A stretch of 64,000 bases of DNA from Polaribacter filamentus (GTDB lineage: Bacteria > Bacteroidota > Bacteroidia > Flavobacteriales > Flavobacteriaceae), in assembly GCF_002943715.1 (NCBI RefSeq), contig NZ_MQUA01000013.1, forward strand, positions 2,307,501 through 2,371,500. The letters run 5' to 3'. Every line of letters starts with the position of its first letter. Within the stretch, counting starts at the first letter, position 1. The notes below the pieces were generated by a model, which was not told where the DNA came from, did not search any database, and saw nothing but the letters and a program-made list of their open reading frames with translations. Position numbers and translations under genes: made by a program. This document shows, piece after piece, positions 28,868 through 38,244 of the stretch.

Positions 28868-30360
28868 CATCAGGAAGATATCTTCCGATGATCAAAAAAT
28901 ATTCACCCCCTACATGGTCGGGAGCTGTTGACAATAACTATAACAACCCTGCAAACTGGTCTTCTAATACGGTCCCTAATGCAACTAATGATATTATAAT
29001 TCCTCCAGGTGCAGCGATAGATATTTCGGGTGATTTAAATGTTAATAGTATGTCTATTACGGATGGTGCTTCTCTCATTTCTGATGGAACTATTACTGGC
29101 TTAATTAGTTATACAAGAACGATCCGTACCACTAACTGGTACTTAATTTCTTCACCAGTAGTTGGTCAAGATAAGGATGCTTTTGTAACTGCTTCAAATC
29201 TAGCAACAGGTACTGAAAATAATGTTGGTTTTGCTGATTACGATAATAGTACAAAAGCTTGGTCTTACTACCAATCTGGCGCAAGTGGAACAGGAAACTT
29301 TGTATCAGGAGAAGGTCATGCAGTAAAATTAAATACAGCAGGAGATGTCGTTTTTACAGGAGCTTTTAATGATGCTGATGCGCGTTTTACTTTGTCTTAT
29401 AATACCAATGGCTTAAACTTGATCGGGAATCCTTATTTGGCATCTGTATCAGTAAAAGAAATGTTAGAAGAAGTTAACATTGAAACCTTACTCTCGGAAA
29501 AAACGGTATGGTTATGGGATCTATTATCAGAATCTTATATTGAAAAAAACCTACTAAACGACTTAGAAATTGCGCCAGGTCAAGCCTTTTTTGTCTCGGC
29601 AGCACAAACAGGTAGTTTTAGTATTAACGAGAGTATGCAAAGTCATAGTTCAGATACTTTCCAAAAAACAACTATTAGACCAGAAGTAGCGCTTACCTTA
29701 AGTAACGGAGAGCTAAGTAGAACAGCATCTATCTTTTATATTGATGGGGCTACAACAGGTTTTGACAATGGATATGACAGTTCTATCTTTGGAGGTTTCG
29801 CTAATAAATTTTCAATATTCACACAAGTGGTTGCAAATGGTTCTGGAAGAAACTTAGGAACTCAGTCTTTACCAGATAACAATTTTGAGAACATGATTGT
29901 ACCTGTAGGAGTAATTGCTGAACCTGGCAGTGCTTTAGAGTTCTCTGCAAGATTAGAAAATTTACCAGAAGACATTAAAGTATTCTTAGAAGACAAAGAA
30001 GAAAATACATTTACACGCTTAGACGCGTTAAATGCATCTTATAAAATTACTACAACATCAATTATAAATGGTGTTGGACGTTTTTATCTTCATACAGCTA
30101 AAAGTGTGCTTAGTATTGCTGATGCTACTTTAGATAATGTAAGTGTTTTTACAGTACATAATTCTTTAAGAATAGTTGGTTTACAGCAAGGGAAAGCTTC
30201 TGTTAAATTATTTAATCTACTTGGAAAACAAGTTTTAAATTCTGCTTTTGAATCTAATGGTATGCAAGATATTTCTTTACCAAGATTAGCAAAAGGCATT
30301 TACATTGTTCAGTTAGAAACAGTAGAAGGTACATTAAATAAGAAAATAATTTTAGAATAA
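28838..30360 (+). pseudogene. metalloprotease gene part 3: C-terminal region with type IX secretion sorting domain
   Basis: From the second break the frame runs to 30360; its first ATG is at 28888. It opens with PTWSGAVDNNYNNPANWS, a segment common in Bacteroidota surface proteins, continues with beta-rich repeats, and ends with a type A sorting domain: VKLFNLLGKQVL, LPRLAKGIYIVQL, then KKIILE. Such domains direct export through the type IX system and are cleaved at the surface. Parts 1 to 3 follow each other without missing sequence, so one gene (25851-30360) with two single-base losses in G runs explains all three. Confidence 0.8.
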
Positions 30361-30389
30361 CCCATTATACATTTTATAATTCAAATCAC

Positions 30390-30560
30390 ATTGAAAAAAA
30401 AATAGAGAATAATTCTCAAGATATTTCACGTAAAGATGCTTTAAAAAAGATTGGATCTTACAGCAAGTATGCTGCTTTAACTGCACTTGGAACCTATTTA
30501 GTATTAAACCCTCAAAAAGCACAAGCTTCTTCTCCAACAAAGCCTGGTGATGGATTTTAA
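30390..30560 (+). CDS. small peptide with SRKDALKKIG N-terminus and PGDGF end
   Basis: 56 residues, 29 nt after the sorting-domain gene. The text is (I/M)EKKIENNSQDISRKDALK, then KIGSYSKYAALTALGTYLVL, NPQKAQASSPTKPGDGF. A basic SRKDALKK stretch before a hydrophobic segment and an Ala-rich AQA site looks like an export signal, leaving a peptide of about 11 residues. Only ATT 30390 is available as a start in this frame. TTG 30391 would work if the A run at 30394-30402 had ten A instead of nine, which fits the homopolymer losses in the preceding gene. Small genes of this type follow surface-protein genes in Flavobacteria as I recall. Function unknown. Confidence 0.5.
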   Translation: MEKKIENNSQDISRKDALKKIGSYSKYAALTALGTYLVLNPQKAQASSPTKPGDGF

Positions 30561-31554
30561 TACTCTTTAATCTGTGTAAAAATAATTTACAGATTCATAA
30601 AAAATGAAATCATTTGTTTTCTGATTAGCTTCTGATTTATTAAAATTTTTACTTGAGATGATATATACGCATTTAAGTATTTTCTTTTCAGTATGGAATA
30701 AATATCAATATTCTACTTAAGCACTCGTCGACTCGCACATATAAGCTATAAATATTCTTAAACCATATAAGATAAAACTAACGGATACGAATTTTTGGTG
30801 TACTAATCATCTTCAATTCTATTAATGTAAAGTTTGTCAAATAAATAATGGTTAACTTTAAAATTATCGAGCAAGAATTTGTTCATAGGCTTCAACTCAT
30901 AGTGCTTTTTGGCCGTTTCTTGCAGTTATTCAGATTTTCTTTTTGCAGATAATGACTTTGTCGGTTTGTAATCATTAGTTAATGCATATGTAATGTGCAT
31001 TGGTCAGCCTTTAGACTTATTTATTCAGTTTTCAAACACTTATTTAGTTTTAATATTGGAAATTACAATTAAAAATGAAAAAAAATTACACTTTAACTTT
31101 ATTAGTTCCACAATGGAAATATCTTTAAATTTATAAAAAATAAAAAATATTGATTAATTCTGGAATTTTTAATAGATGCTAATTATTTCTTAATGACTTT
31201 GAACAATTTAGAATGGCTTTTATTTAAACATCATAACACAAGACACACGAAATCGTAGTTATAATTTTATTAATCTACTTTATTCGCAAAGACTTTCCAA
31301 AACATTAGGCTTAAAATTCTAACTTTATTAAATCTTCCCCAAAAAAGTTCGACTTTACTCCCTTTTGCTCCACTATAAAAACGCTTAACTAATTTTTCTT
31401 TTTATTGCTTTATTTTACTATTACCAGCTCTATTAAAATATCCAAAAATTAGTCTTTAAATTTTGTAAGCTATTTAAAAACTAAACGACCGTAACTTTGA
31501 TAGGATTCGTCTTATCATTCTTTTTTAAAGCAATTTCCCACTTCTCTTTGAAGA
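30561..31554. other. 1-kb gap without an intact gene
   Basis: AT-rich DNA between the sorting-domain locus and the glycosyltransferase. Apart from the reverse-strand remnant at 30803-31000, I see no coding text, tRNA or clear hairpin terminator. It reads as decayed sequence. Confidence 0.5.
30803..31000 (-). pseudogene. decayed reverse-strand coding remnant
   Basis: 66 codons with one internal TAA: MHITYALTNDYKPTKSLSAK, stop, then LQETAKKHYELKPMNKFLLD and NFKVNHYLFDKLYINRIEDD. The composition is protein-like, but no family was recognised. Confidence 0.35.
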
Positions 31555-31593
31555 ATGGGTTTTTATTTTTACTATTGCAAGAAAATATTTAAT

Positions 31594-32679
31594 TTGAAAA
31601 GAGTTCTTGTAACCGTAACGAATGATTTATCTACAGATCAAAGAGTAGATAAAGTCTGTACTACTTTGTTAAATGATGGTTATAGGGTCCTTTTAATTGG
31701 TAGAAAGTTAAAAAACAGCATTCCGATAAGTAGAGATTATAAAACCAAAAGAATACAACTACTTTTTAATCAAGGTTTTTTGTTTTATGCTGAATATAAT
31801 TTTAGAATTTTTTTACTCCTTTTTTTTTCAAAAAAAGATATTTTACTTTCAAATGATTTAGATTCTCTTTTTGCAAATTATGCCGTTAGTGTGCTTCAAA
31901 ACAAGAAACTGGTTTATGATAGTCACGAATTATTTCCTGAAATTCCGGAGTTAGTTCATCGTCCTTTTGTGAAAAAATTCTGGTCTTCTTTAGAAAAATT
32001 ACTACTCCCAAAACTTAAAAACACCTATACTGTTTGTAAAAGTATTGCTGATTATTATAACGAAAGATATGCTACTAATTTTAAGATTGTAAGAAATTTA
32101 CCAACCTTTAAGAAAGTTGAAGTTGGCAAATTACCTTTTTCTATGGATGACAAAAAAATCATAATTTATCAAGGAGCTTTAAATATTGGTCGTGGTTTAG
32201 AATTGATGATCGACGCTATGGAATATTTAGAAAATCACCTACTAATTATTGCTGGTAATGGAGATATTTACACCAATTTAAAAGAAAGAAGTAAAAATAA
32301 ATTAACAGAAAATAAAGTCCATTTTTTAGGCAAATTACTACCTAGTGAGTTGCAGAAAATTACGCCCTTGGCGGATATTGGTTTGAGTTTAGAAGAAGAT
32401 TTAGGCTTAAATTACAGATATGCTTTGCCTAATAAAATCTTTGATTATATACAAGCAGAAATTCCAATTCTAGTTTCTAATTTACCTGAAATGAAACAAA
32501 TTGTAATAAAATATAAGGTTGGTGAAATTATAAAATTAAGAACTCCACAAGCCCTTGCTTACCAAATACAGACGATGCTGAAAAATGAGTATTCCGAGTC
32601 CATCTTAAAAGCAAAACAAGAATTAACTTGGGATCATGAAAAAATAACGCTCCAAAATATTTTCAAAAATTTAAAATGA
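31594..32679 (+). CDS. GT4-type glycosyltransferase
   Basis: 361 residues from TTG 31594 (LKRVLVTVTNDLSTDQRVDK). The frame also has an ATG at 31555, but the 13 extra residues are unlike the family, whose members start MKRVLVTVTNDL. Two Rossmann-like domains are visible: DSHELFPEIPE in the N-domain, IIYQGALNIGRGLELMIDAM and a C-terminal KIFDYIQAEIPIL region. It probably transfers a sugar in cell-surface polysaccharide or lipid-linked glycan synthesis. Its 3' end overlaps the convergent oxygenase gene by 46 nt. Confidence 0.8.
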   Translation: MKRVLVTVTNDLSTDQRVDKVCTTLLNDGYRVLLIGRKLKNSIPISRDYKTKRIQLLFNQGFLFYAEYNFRIFLLLFFSKKDILLSNDLDSLFANYAVSVLQNKKLVYDSHELFPEIPELVHRPFVKKFWSSLEKLLLPKLKNTYTVCKSIADYYNERYATNFKIVRNLPTFKKVEVGKLPFSMDDKKIIIYQGALNIGRGLELMIDAMEYLENHLLIIAGNGDIYTNLKERSKNKLTENKVHFLGKLLPSELQKITPLADIGLSLEEDLGLNYRYALPNKIFDYIQAEIPILVSNLPEMKQIVIKYKVGEIIKLRTPQALAYQIQTMLKNEYSESILKAKQELTWDHEKITLQNIFKNLK

Positions 32680-33491
32680 TTATTTTTATATTTATGTGGA
32701 TTTTCTCTAATACCTTTTTTAAAAACTGTACGCACCATAGATCTCAAATTATTATCAATTTTTAAAATAGCATCTTTCACTTTCTCATTTGGTCTTCCCC
32801 TAAAGGTAGTAACATGAAAAGAGTCTGAAGCAAGCAAAGGGGAATCAGAAAAATAATAATTAGAAACACAACATCTTGTATTTTCTATTTCAACTTTACT
32901 CACAGAATGCCAAGATTTTTGATGTGTCGCCATTACCACAAGTCTGTTAAACTTACTTTCTATAGTAATTTGCTTCTCTTTTAATCCGTCTGGCCAGACC
33001 TCTAAATTACCACCATTTTCTAATTTCCAATCTGGCGTTACATAATATAAAAGGTTTAAAACTCGCCATTTATTTCTGTCTTTGTCATGAGAATTATCTA
33101 AATGCGGATTTAAAAAATTATCTTTTTTCATTAAAGAAAGTCCGCCTGCATATAAATTTTCATCAGGATAAACAGCCTCTAAATCAAAAATTCCGGAGAT
33201 GAATGTTACAATTTCAGGTTCTTGAAAAGCGTAGATAACTTCTTCCAATAAAGCATCATATATATTCATTTGAAAAGCAGTAAACTTCTGTTCACGTAAG
33301 CTTTTTCTTTGGATAGTTTCACTAGTTTTCGGAAAACAAGCATGTATTTTTAACGCTACTTCTTTTGGAAGTAAATCATCCACATAAAAGAACCCAATCT
33401 GTTCCTTATTGCTTAAAAATTGCTGACGAATTTCTTCCTTATTTTGAACTAAATTCTGATAAATTAAACTCGAAATTTCTTTTCTATCCAT
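32634..33491 (-). CDS. 2OG-Fe(II) oxygenase (prolyl 4-hydroxylase-like)
   Basis: 285 residues. The iron site is visible as HLDNSHDKD (HxD) followed by LLYYVTPDWKLENGGNLEVW and the distal His in KSWHSVSKVE; the cofactor would bind near NTRCCVSNYYFS. Members hydroxylate proteins or small molecules using 2-oxoglutarate and oxygen. It is the last gene of a three-gene minus-strand unit, overlapping the GT2 gene by 8 nt, so a role in surface glycan or glycoprotein modification is a reasonable inference. The substrate is unknown. Confidence 0.82.
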   Translation of the reverse strand: MDRKEISSLIYQNLVQNKEEIRQQFLSNKEQIGFFYVDDLLPKEVALKIHACFPKTSETIQRKSLREQKFTAFQMNIYDALLEEVIYAFQEPEIVTFISGIFDLEAVYPDENLYAGGLSLMKKDNFLNPHLDNSHDKDRNKWRVLNLLYYVTPDWKLENGGNLEVWPDGLKEKQITIESKFNRLVVMATHQKSWHSVSKVEIENTRCCVSNYYFSDSPLLASDSFHVTTFRGRPNEKVKDAILKIDNNLRSMVRTVFKKGIRENPHKYKNNHFKFLKIFWSVIFS

Positions 33492-34365
33492 TTGCCTTCT
33501 TTTTCAAATAACAGACATAACTAACCTTTAAAAGATTCAAATACCATACAGAAGATAACTTTTCTGCTTTTCTCTCGAAAATAGGATACCATTTTATCAA
33601 AAGGAAATTCATTTTTAGGAATGTCAATAATTGAACAATTTTCAATAATTTCTGTTTTTCATTTTCTAAAAACCCTTCTTTTTCTAAGAAAATGACATTC
33701 TCCATTGCTTTTTTTGTTTTCGCTATAAAAACGTTATTTTCATCTAAACCTAAATGATAGACTTCATTATTTAAATGCGCTATTGCAAACTTATCTTCTA
33801 ATAAACCTATTGAAAACAATAAATCTTCACGACCATATTCTATCAATTTTTCTTCAAACTGAACATTATCAAAAACTATCTTTTTGATAAAAAAATTTCC
33901 TGTAAAAAAGTATTTATCAGGCTCTTTTATCCTCTTTTCCAAAGCTACTTCTTCATGTTTTTTACCATATTTATAGCGAAGAAAACTTTTGTTTTTTGAG
34001 TGATCTTCATAGGCAATTCCTCCACAAAAAACAGAACCATTTTTCGAAATCTGTCTATAATAGGTCGCTATAAAATCACTTTTAACCGGAATTACGTCAG
34101 CATCTAAAAACAATAGCCAATCATGCGTTGCTTTTTTTGCTAGTAGATTTCTGATGGCACTTCTACCAATATTATTTGGTAGTATTTCAAATTTTGAATA
34201 TGATAAGGTGTTTATTTTCTCATTCAAATTATTGTGTTGCCAATTCGAACCATCATCCAAACAAATAATCTCAAAATTAATGTTTGATTTTATAAGTTGT
34301 TGATGAATTTCTGCTACTAAATTGTAAGCATTGTAATTATATGTTGGTATTAAAACTGAAATCAT
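33484..34365 (-). CDS. GT2-family glycosyltransferase
   Basis: 293 residues. GT-A fold: [20 protein letters not shown] at the N-terminus, IICLDDGSN, and LLFLDADVIPV with the DxD metal site, then the acceptor region EYGREDLLFSIGLLEDKF. It adds a sugar from a nucleotide donor to a surface glycan; the specific sugar is unknown. It starts within the ftsE stop (ATGA) and ends overlapping the oxygenase start by 8 nt, so all three genes are translationally coupled. Confidence 0.87.
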   Translation of the reverse strand: MISVLIPTYNYNAYNLVAEIHQQLIKSNINFEIICLDDGSNWQHNNLNEKINTLSYSKFEILPNNIGRSAIRNLLAKKATHDWLLFLDADVIPVKSDFIATYYRQISKNGSVFCGGIAYEDHSKNKSFLRYKYGKKHEEVALEKRIKEPDKYFFTGNFFIKKIVFDNVQFEEKLIEYGREDLLFSIGLLEDKFAIAHLNNEVYHLGLDENNVFIAKTKKAMENVIFLEKEGFLENEKQKLLKIVQLLTFLKMNFLLIKWYPIFERKAEKLSSVWYLNLLKVSYVCYLKKKANG

Positions 34366-35051
34366 TCAGACTTAACTTGCTGTGAAACTTCAAATAACTC
34401 TCCGGCTTCTACTTTTAGCGTTTTGTGTTTAAACTTCACAATTAGCTGATAATCATGCGTTGCCATTAATATTGTTTTGCCACTTTTATGAATTTCATTT
34501 AAAAGGTGCATTACTTCTAAAGATGTTTTTGGATCTAAATTACCAGTAGGTTCATCAGCCAAAATTAATTCAGGATCATTTAACAAAGCTCTTGCAATGG
34601 CTACTCTTTGTTGCTCACCACCAGAAAGTTCAAAAGCCATTTTGTAATATTGAGATTGCATACCAACTTTCTCTAAGACCTCATTAATTTTTTGTTTTAT
34701 TTCTACTTTATTTTTCCAGCCTGTAGCTTTTAAAACAAATTCTAAATTTCCAAATACGGTTGTATCGTTCAATAATTTAAAATCTTGGAAAACAATTCCG
34801 ATTTTTCTTCTTAAAAACGGAATTTCTTTATCCTTTAAATCTTTTAAATCAAAATCTACAATCATTCCTGTGCCACTTTGCAATCGAATATCTCCGTACA
34901 AAGTTTTCATTAAACTACTTTTTCCGCTTCCGGTTTTACCAATTAAATAATAGAAATCTCCTTTATTAATAGTCAAATTCACATTGGATATAACCAAATT
35001 ATCTCTTTGATAAATATCTGCATTTTCTAAATGTAAAACTGGTTTTTCCAT
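34362..35051 (-). CDS. ftsE: cell division ATP-binding protein FtsE
   Basis: 229 residues, an ABC ATPase. Walker [18 protein letters not shown]-loop FQDFKLL, signature [16 protein letters not shown] and Walker [13 protein letters not shown] are complete. With FtsX, FtsE controls peptidoglycan hydrolases at the septum. FtsX is not next to it here. An LolD-type lipoprotein exporter is the alternative, but the short intracellular context and FTVFGNL-like segment favour FtsE. It is the first gene of the unit with the GT2 and oxygenase genes and is divergent from the TPR gene over 160 nt. Confidence 0.85.
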   Translation of the reverse strand: MEKPVLHLENADIYQRDNLVISNVNLTINKGDFYYLIGKTGSGKSSLMKTLYGDIRLQSGTGMIVDFDLKDLKDKEIPFLRRKIGIVFQDFKLLNDTTVFGNLEFVLKATGWKNKVEIKQKINEVLEKVGMQSQYYKMAFELSGGEQQRVAIARALLNDPELILADEPTGNLDPKTSLEVMHLLNEIHKSGKTILMATHDYQLIVKFKHKTLKVEAGELFEVSQQVKSE

Positions 35052-35211
35052 AAAAATAATTCTTTGTACAAACTTATAAGTTTCTGTTGATTTTATAGCA
35101 ATAAATTATAAGTATTCTTACATTTGATGTAAACTATTATTGAATATTTATCCTTTTAATCAAACAAATTTAAAAAATATTCGTTAATTAGACTATAACA
35201 AATTCAATTGT

Positions 35212-38200
35212 ATGAAAATTCGTTTTGTGAAAAAACATTTCTTAATGGTATGCTGTTTTTTAACGGCTTTTACTGTCTTTTCTCAGCAGACTATTGCAGA
35301 TGTAAATTTTACTGCAGATTTTAATGATGCTTTAATTTTATATAATAACAAAGCGTACGCTGCTGCTCAAAAAATATTTGAAAAAACAAAAGTAGATGCA
35401 GCCACAAGCTCAAGCCTAAAGGCGGATGCTTCTTATTATGACGCCATGTGTGCAGTAAAGTTGAATCAAACAAATGCAGATCAAAAAGTATTAGATTTTG
35501 TTGCCGAAAACCCAACAAGCAACAAAAAAAACAAAGCCTTTTTTAATGTTGCCAACTATTATTTCGCAAACAAAAAAGCTTCTTATGCTTTAAAATGGTA
35601 TGATAAAGTAAATGTTGATTTACTTTCTGAAGACAATCAAAAGGAATTAAACTTTAAAATGGGGTACAGTTTATTAGTAACTGATAACTTATCATTGGCC
35701 AAAAGCAAGTTTTCACCTTTAATAAATGATGCTAAATATGGCAATGACTCAAGGTATTATTTTGGATTTATTGCTTATAAATTAGAAGATTACGGAATTG
35801 CAGAATCTACTTTAAAAGAAATTGCTGATAATGCATCTTACAAGGCGGAAATCTCTTATTACCTATTAGACATCAGTTTTAAAATGGGAAAATTTGAACG
35901 TTGTATAGAAGTTGGACCAAAACTTTTAAAAACATCTCGGAAAAAAGATATTTCTGAAATTTCTAAAATTGTTGGTGAAAGTTATTTTAACCTTAAAAGA
36001 TATTCGGAAGCAATTCCTTATTTAAAAGCCTACACCGGCCAAAGTGGAAAATGGACGAATACTGATTATTATCAATTAGGATATGTTTTTTACAAACAAA
36101 ATGATTTCGCAAATGCCATTACTTATTTTAACAAAATTATAGACGAAAAAAATGCGGTTTCACAAAATGCCTATTATCATTTAGCAGAATGTTATCTAAA
36201 TATTGATAAAAAAACAGAAGCTTTAAATGCTTTTAAAACGGCGAGTGAAATGTCTTTTAATCTTGAAGTCCAAGAAGATGCCGCTTTAAATTATGCGAAA
36301 TTAAGTTATGAAGCTGGTAATCCTTTTCAAAATGTTTCTGATGTTTTACAAGATTATTTAAAGAAATATCCAAACTCATCAGCCTATAAAGAAATAAATG
36401 AATTAGTTGTTTCTGCATTTATACATCAGCAAGATTATCAAGGCGCTTTAGATTATTTGAAAAAGAAAAATTCTATTGAAAATATAGCTTTAACTTCCGA
36501 AGTTTCTTTGTACCGAGGAACTCAATTATTTAATGATAGTAAATACCAGGAGTCACTTTCTTATTTTGTAAAAAGTAAAGAATCTAAAGATGTAGAAATT
36601 TATGAAAAAGGGCATTATTGGGAAGCTGAAACTTTATTTCGATTAGAAAATTACGAGGAGGCAATCACTAAATTTACATCCACAAAAAGACTTTTAAAAT
36701 CGAATAAAAAAGAATTTTATTTGATTGATTACAATCTTGGTTACAGCTATTTTAAATTAAAAGAATATACCAAAGCAATTAGTTCGTTTAATCAATTTTT
36801 AGCTGATAAGCCATCGGATAAAATGATAAATGAGGATACCTTCGTCCGCTTAGGAGATAGTTATTTTGCTACAAGAAATTATGCAGACGCTATCAATTCG
36901 TATCAAATTGTTGTTAAAAGCTTAGGTACAGATGCAGATTATGCTCAGTATCAAATAGGAATGAGTCATGGTTTTAGAGATGAAAGTGATGAAAAAATAA
37001 AAGCCCTAACAAGTGTTGTAAATGATTTTAAATCCTCTTCTTTAAAGGATGACGCATTGTTTCAATTGGCAAATACATATATCAAAATTAAAAACAATGA
37101 AAAGGCGCATCAAGCGTATGAGCGTTTATTAGCCAATCATCCTAAAAGTTCTTTCTTACCAAAAGCTTTAGTGAGACAAGGTTTGTTGTATTACAGCGAT
37201 ACTCAGAATAAAAAAGCACTTGATAAATTTAAACTTACGGTGCAAAAATTCCCAAATACTCCAGATGCACTTCAAGCCGTAAATAATGCGAAAAATATTT
37301 ATTTAGATGAAGATAATTTAGATGAATATGTTGCTTGGGTTAAAAAATTAGATTTTATCAACGTATCTGAAGATGATTTAGATAACTCAACTTTTGTAAT
37401 TGCGGAAAGAAAATATTTTGAAGGTAAAAATACTTCCGGAATTATTGTTACCCTAAACAAATACCTAGATAAATACCCGAAAGGAACTCACAGTTTAAAA
37501 GCTAACTATTATTTAGCAGACTTATTATTCAAAGACAAACAATTTGAGGCCGCAGTTCTAAATTATAAAGTAGTTTTAAAAGCTGGCGTATCAGAATATA
37601 GCGAAGATGCTTTGGCAAAACTATCGCAAATTTATTTAGAAAAACAAAATTTTGAGGATGCAATTCCTTTGTTAGAAAGATTAGAACAAGAAGCTTATGC
37701 TGTTGAAAACGTACAGTTTGCACAAAGTAATTTAATGAAAGGGTATTATGAAACCAAGGGATATGCGAAAGCAATTTCTTATGCCAAAAAAGTATTGTCT
37801 ATAAATAAGGATAAAAATTATTTAATAGAAGATGCAAAAACAATTATTGCCCGTTCTTCTATTAAAACGGAAGATTTTGTTACTGCCCAAGAATATTATA
37901 GTGTAATTGAAAAAAATGCAACTGGCGAGTTAAAAGCAGAAACGTTATACTACAATTCATTCTTTAAAAATCAGCAACAAAAGTATGAAGCGTCTAACAA
38001 AGTTATTCAAGAATTAATTGCAGATTACTCTGCTTACAAATATTGGGGCGTAAAAAGTTATGTAATTATGGGTAAAAATTACTACAGTTTAGAAGATGCT
38101 TATCAAGCTACTTTTATCTTAGAGAATGTAATTAAAAACTTTTCTCAATATAAAGATATTGTAAAAGAGGCTCAAATTGAGTTGACCAAAATAAAAGAAA

Positions 38201-38241
38201 ACGAAGCCAAAACTAACAATTCAATCATCCCAAAAAATTAA
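35212..38241 (+). CDS. large exported tetratricopeptide-repeat protein
   Basis: 1009 residues. A signal peptide (about 1-25, HFLMVCCFLTAFTVFSQQ) is followed almost end to end by TPR-like helical pairs, for example YYQLGYVFYKQNDFANAITY, FYLIDYNLGYSYFKLKEYTK and HYWEAETLFRLENYEEAITK. About 25 repeats fit the length. It is a periplasmic scaffold rather than an enzyme. The next gene starts 3 nt later and encodes an outer membrane barrel, so the pair probably forms one envelope complex. It is divergent from ftsE. A precise function is not known to me. Confidence 0.85.
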   Translation: MKIRFVKKHFLMVCCFLTAFTVFSQQTIADVNFTADFNDALILYNNKAYAAAQKIFEKTKVDAATSSSLKADASYYDAMCAVKLNQTNADQKVLDFVAENPTSNKKNKAFFNVANYYFANKKASYALKWYDKVNVDLLSEDNQKELNFKMGYSLLVTDNLSLAKSKFSPLINDAKYGNDSRYYFGFIAYKLEDYGIAESTLKEIADNASYKAEISYYLLDISFKMGKFERCIEVGPKLLKTSRKKDISEISKIVGESYFNLKRYSEAIPYLKAYTGQSGKWTNTDYYQLGYVFYKQNDFANAITYFNKIIDEKNAVSQNAYYHLAECYLNIDKKTEALNAFKTASEMSFNLEVQEDAALNYAKLSYEAGNPFQNVSDVLQDYLKKYPNSSAYKEINELVVSAFIHQQDYQGALDYLKKKNSIENIALTSEVSLYRGTQLFNDSKYQESLSYFVKSKESKDVEIYEKGHYWEAETLFRLENYEEAITKFTSTKRLLKSNKKEFYLIDYNLGYSYFKLKEYTKAISSFNQFLADKPSDKMINEDTFVRLGDSYFATRNYADAINSYQIVVKSLGTDADYAQYQIGMSHGFRDESDEKIKALTSVVNDFKSSSLKDDALFQLANTYIKIKNNEKAHQAYERLLANHPKSSFLPKALVRQGLLYYSDTQNKKALDKFKLTVQKFPNTPDALQAVNNAKNIYLDEDNLDEYVAWVKKLDFINVSEDDLDNSTFVIAERKYFEGKNTSGIIVTLNKYLDKYPKGTHSLKANYYLADLLFKDKQFEAAVLNYKVVLKAGVSEYSEDALAKLSQIYLEKQNFEDAIPLLERLEQEAYAVENVQFAQSNLMKGYYETKGYAKAISYAKKVLSINKDKNYLIEDAKTIIARSSIKTEDFVTAQEYYSVIEKNATGELKAETLYYNSFFKNQQQKYEASNKVIQELIADYSAYKYWGVKSYVIMGKNYYSLEDAYQATFILENVIKNFSQYKDIVKEAQIELTKIKENEAKTNNSIIPKN

Positions 38242-38244
38242 AAA

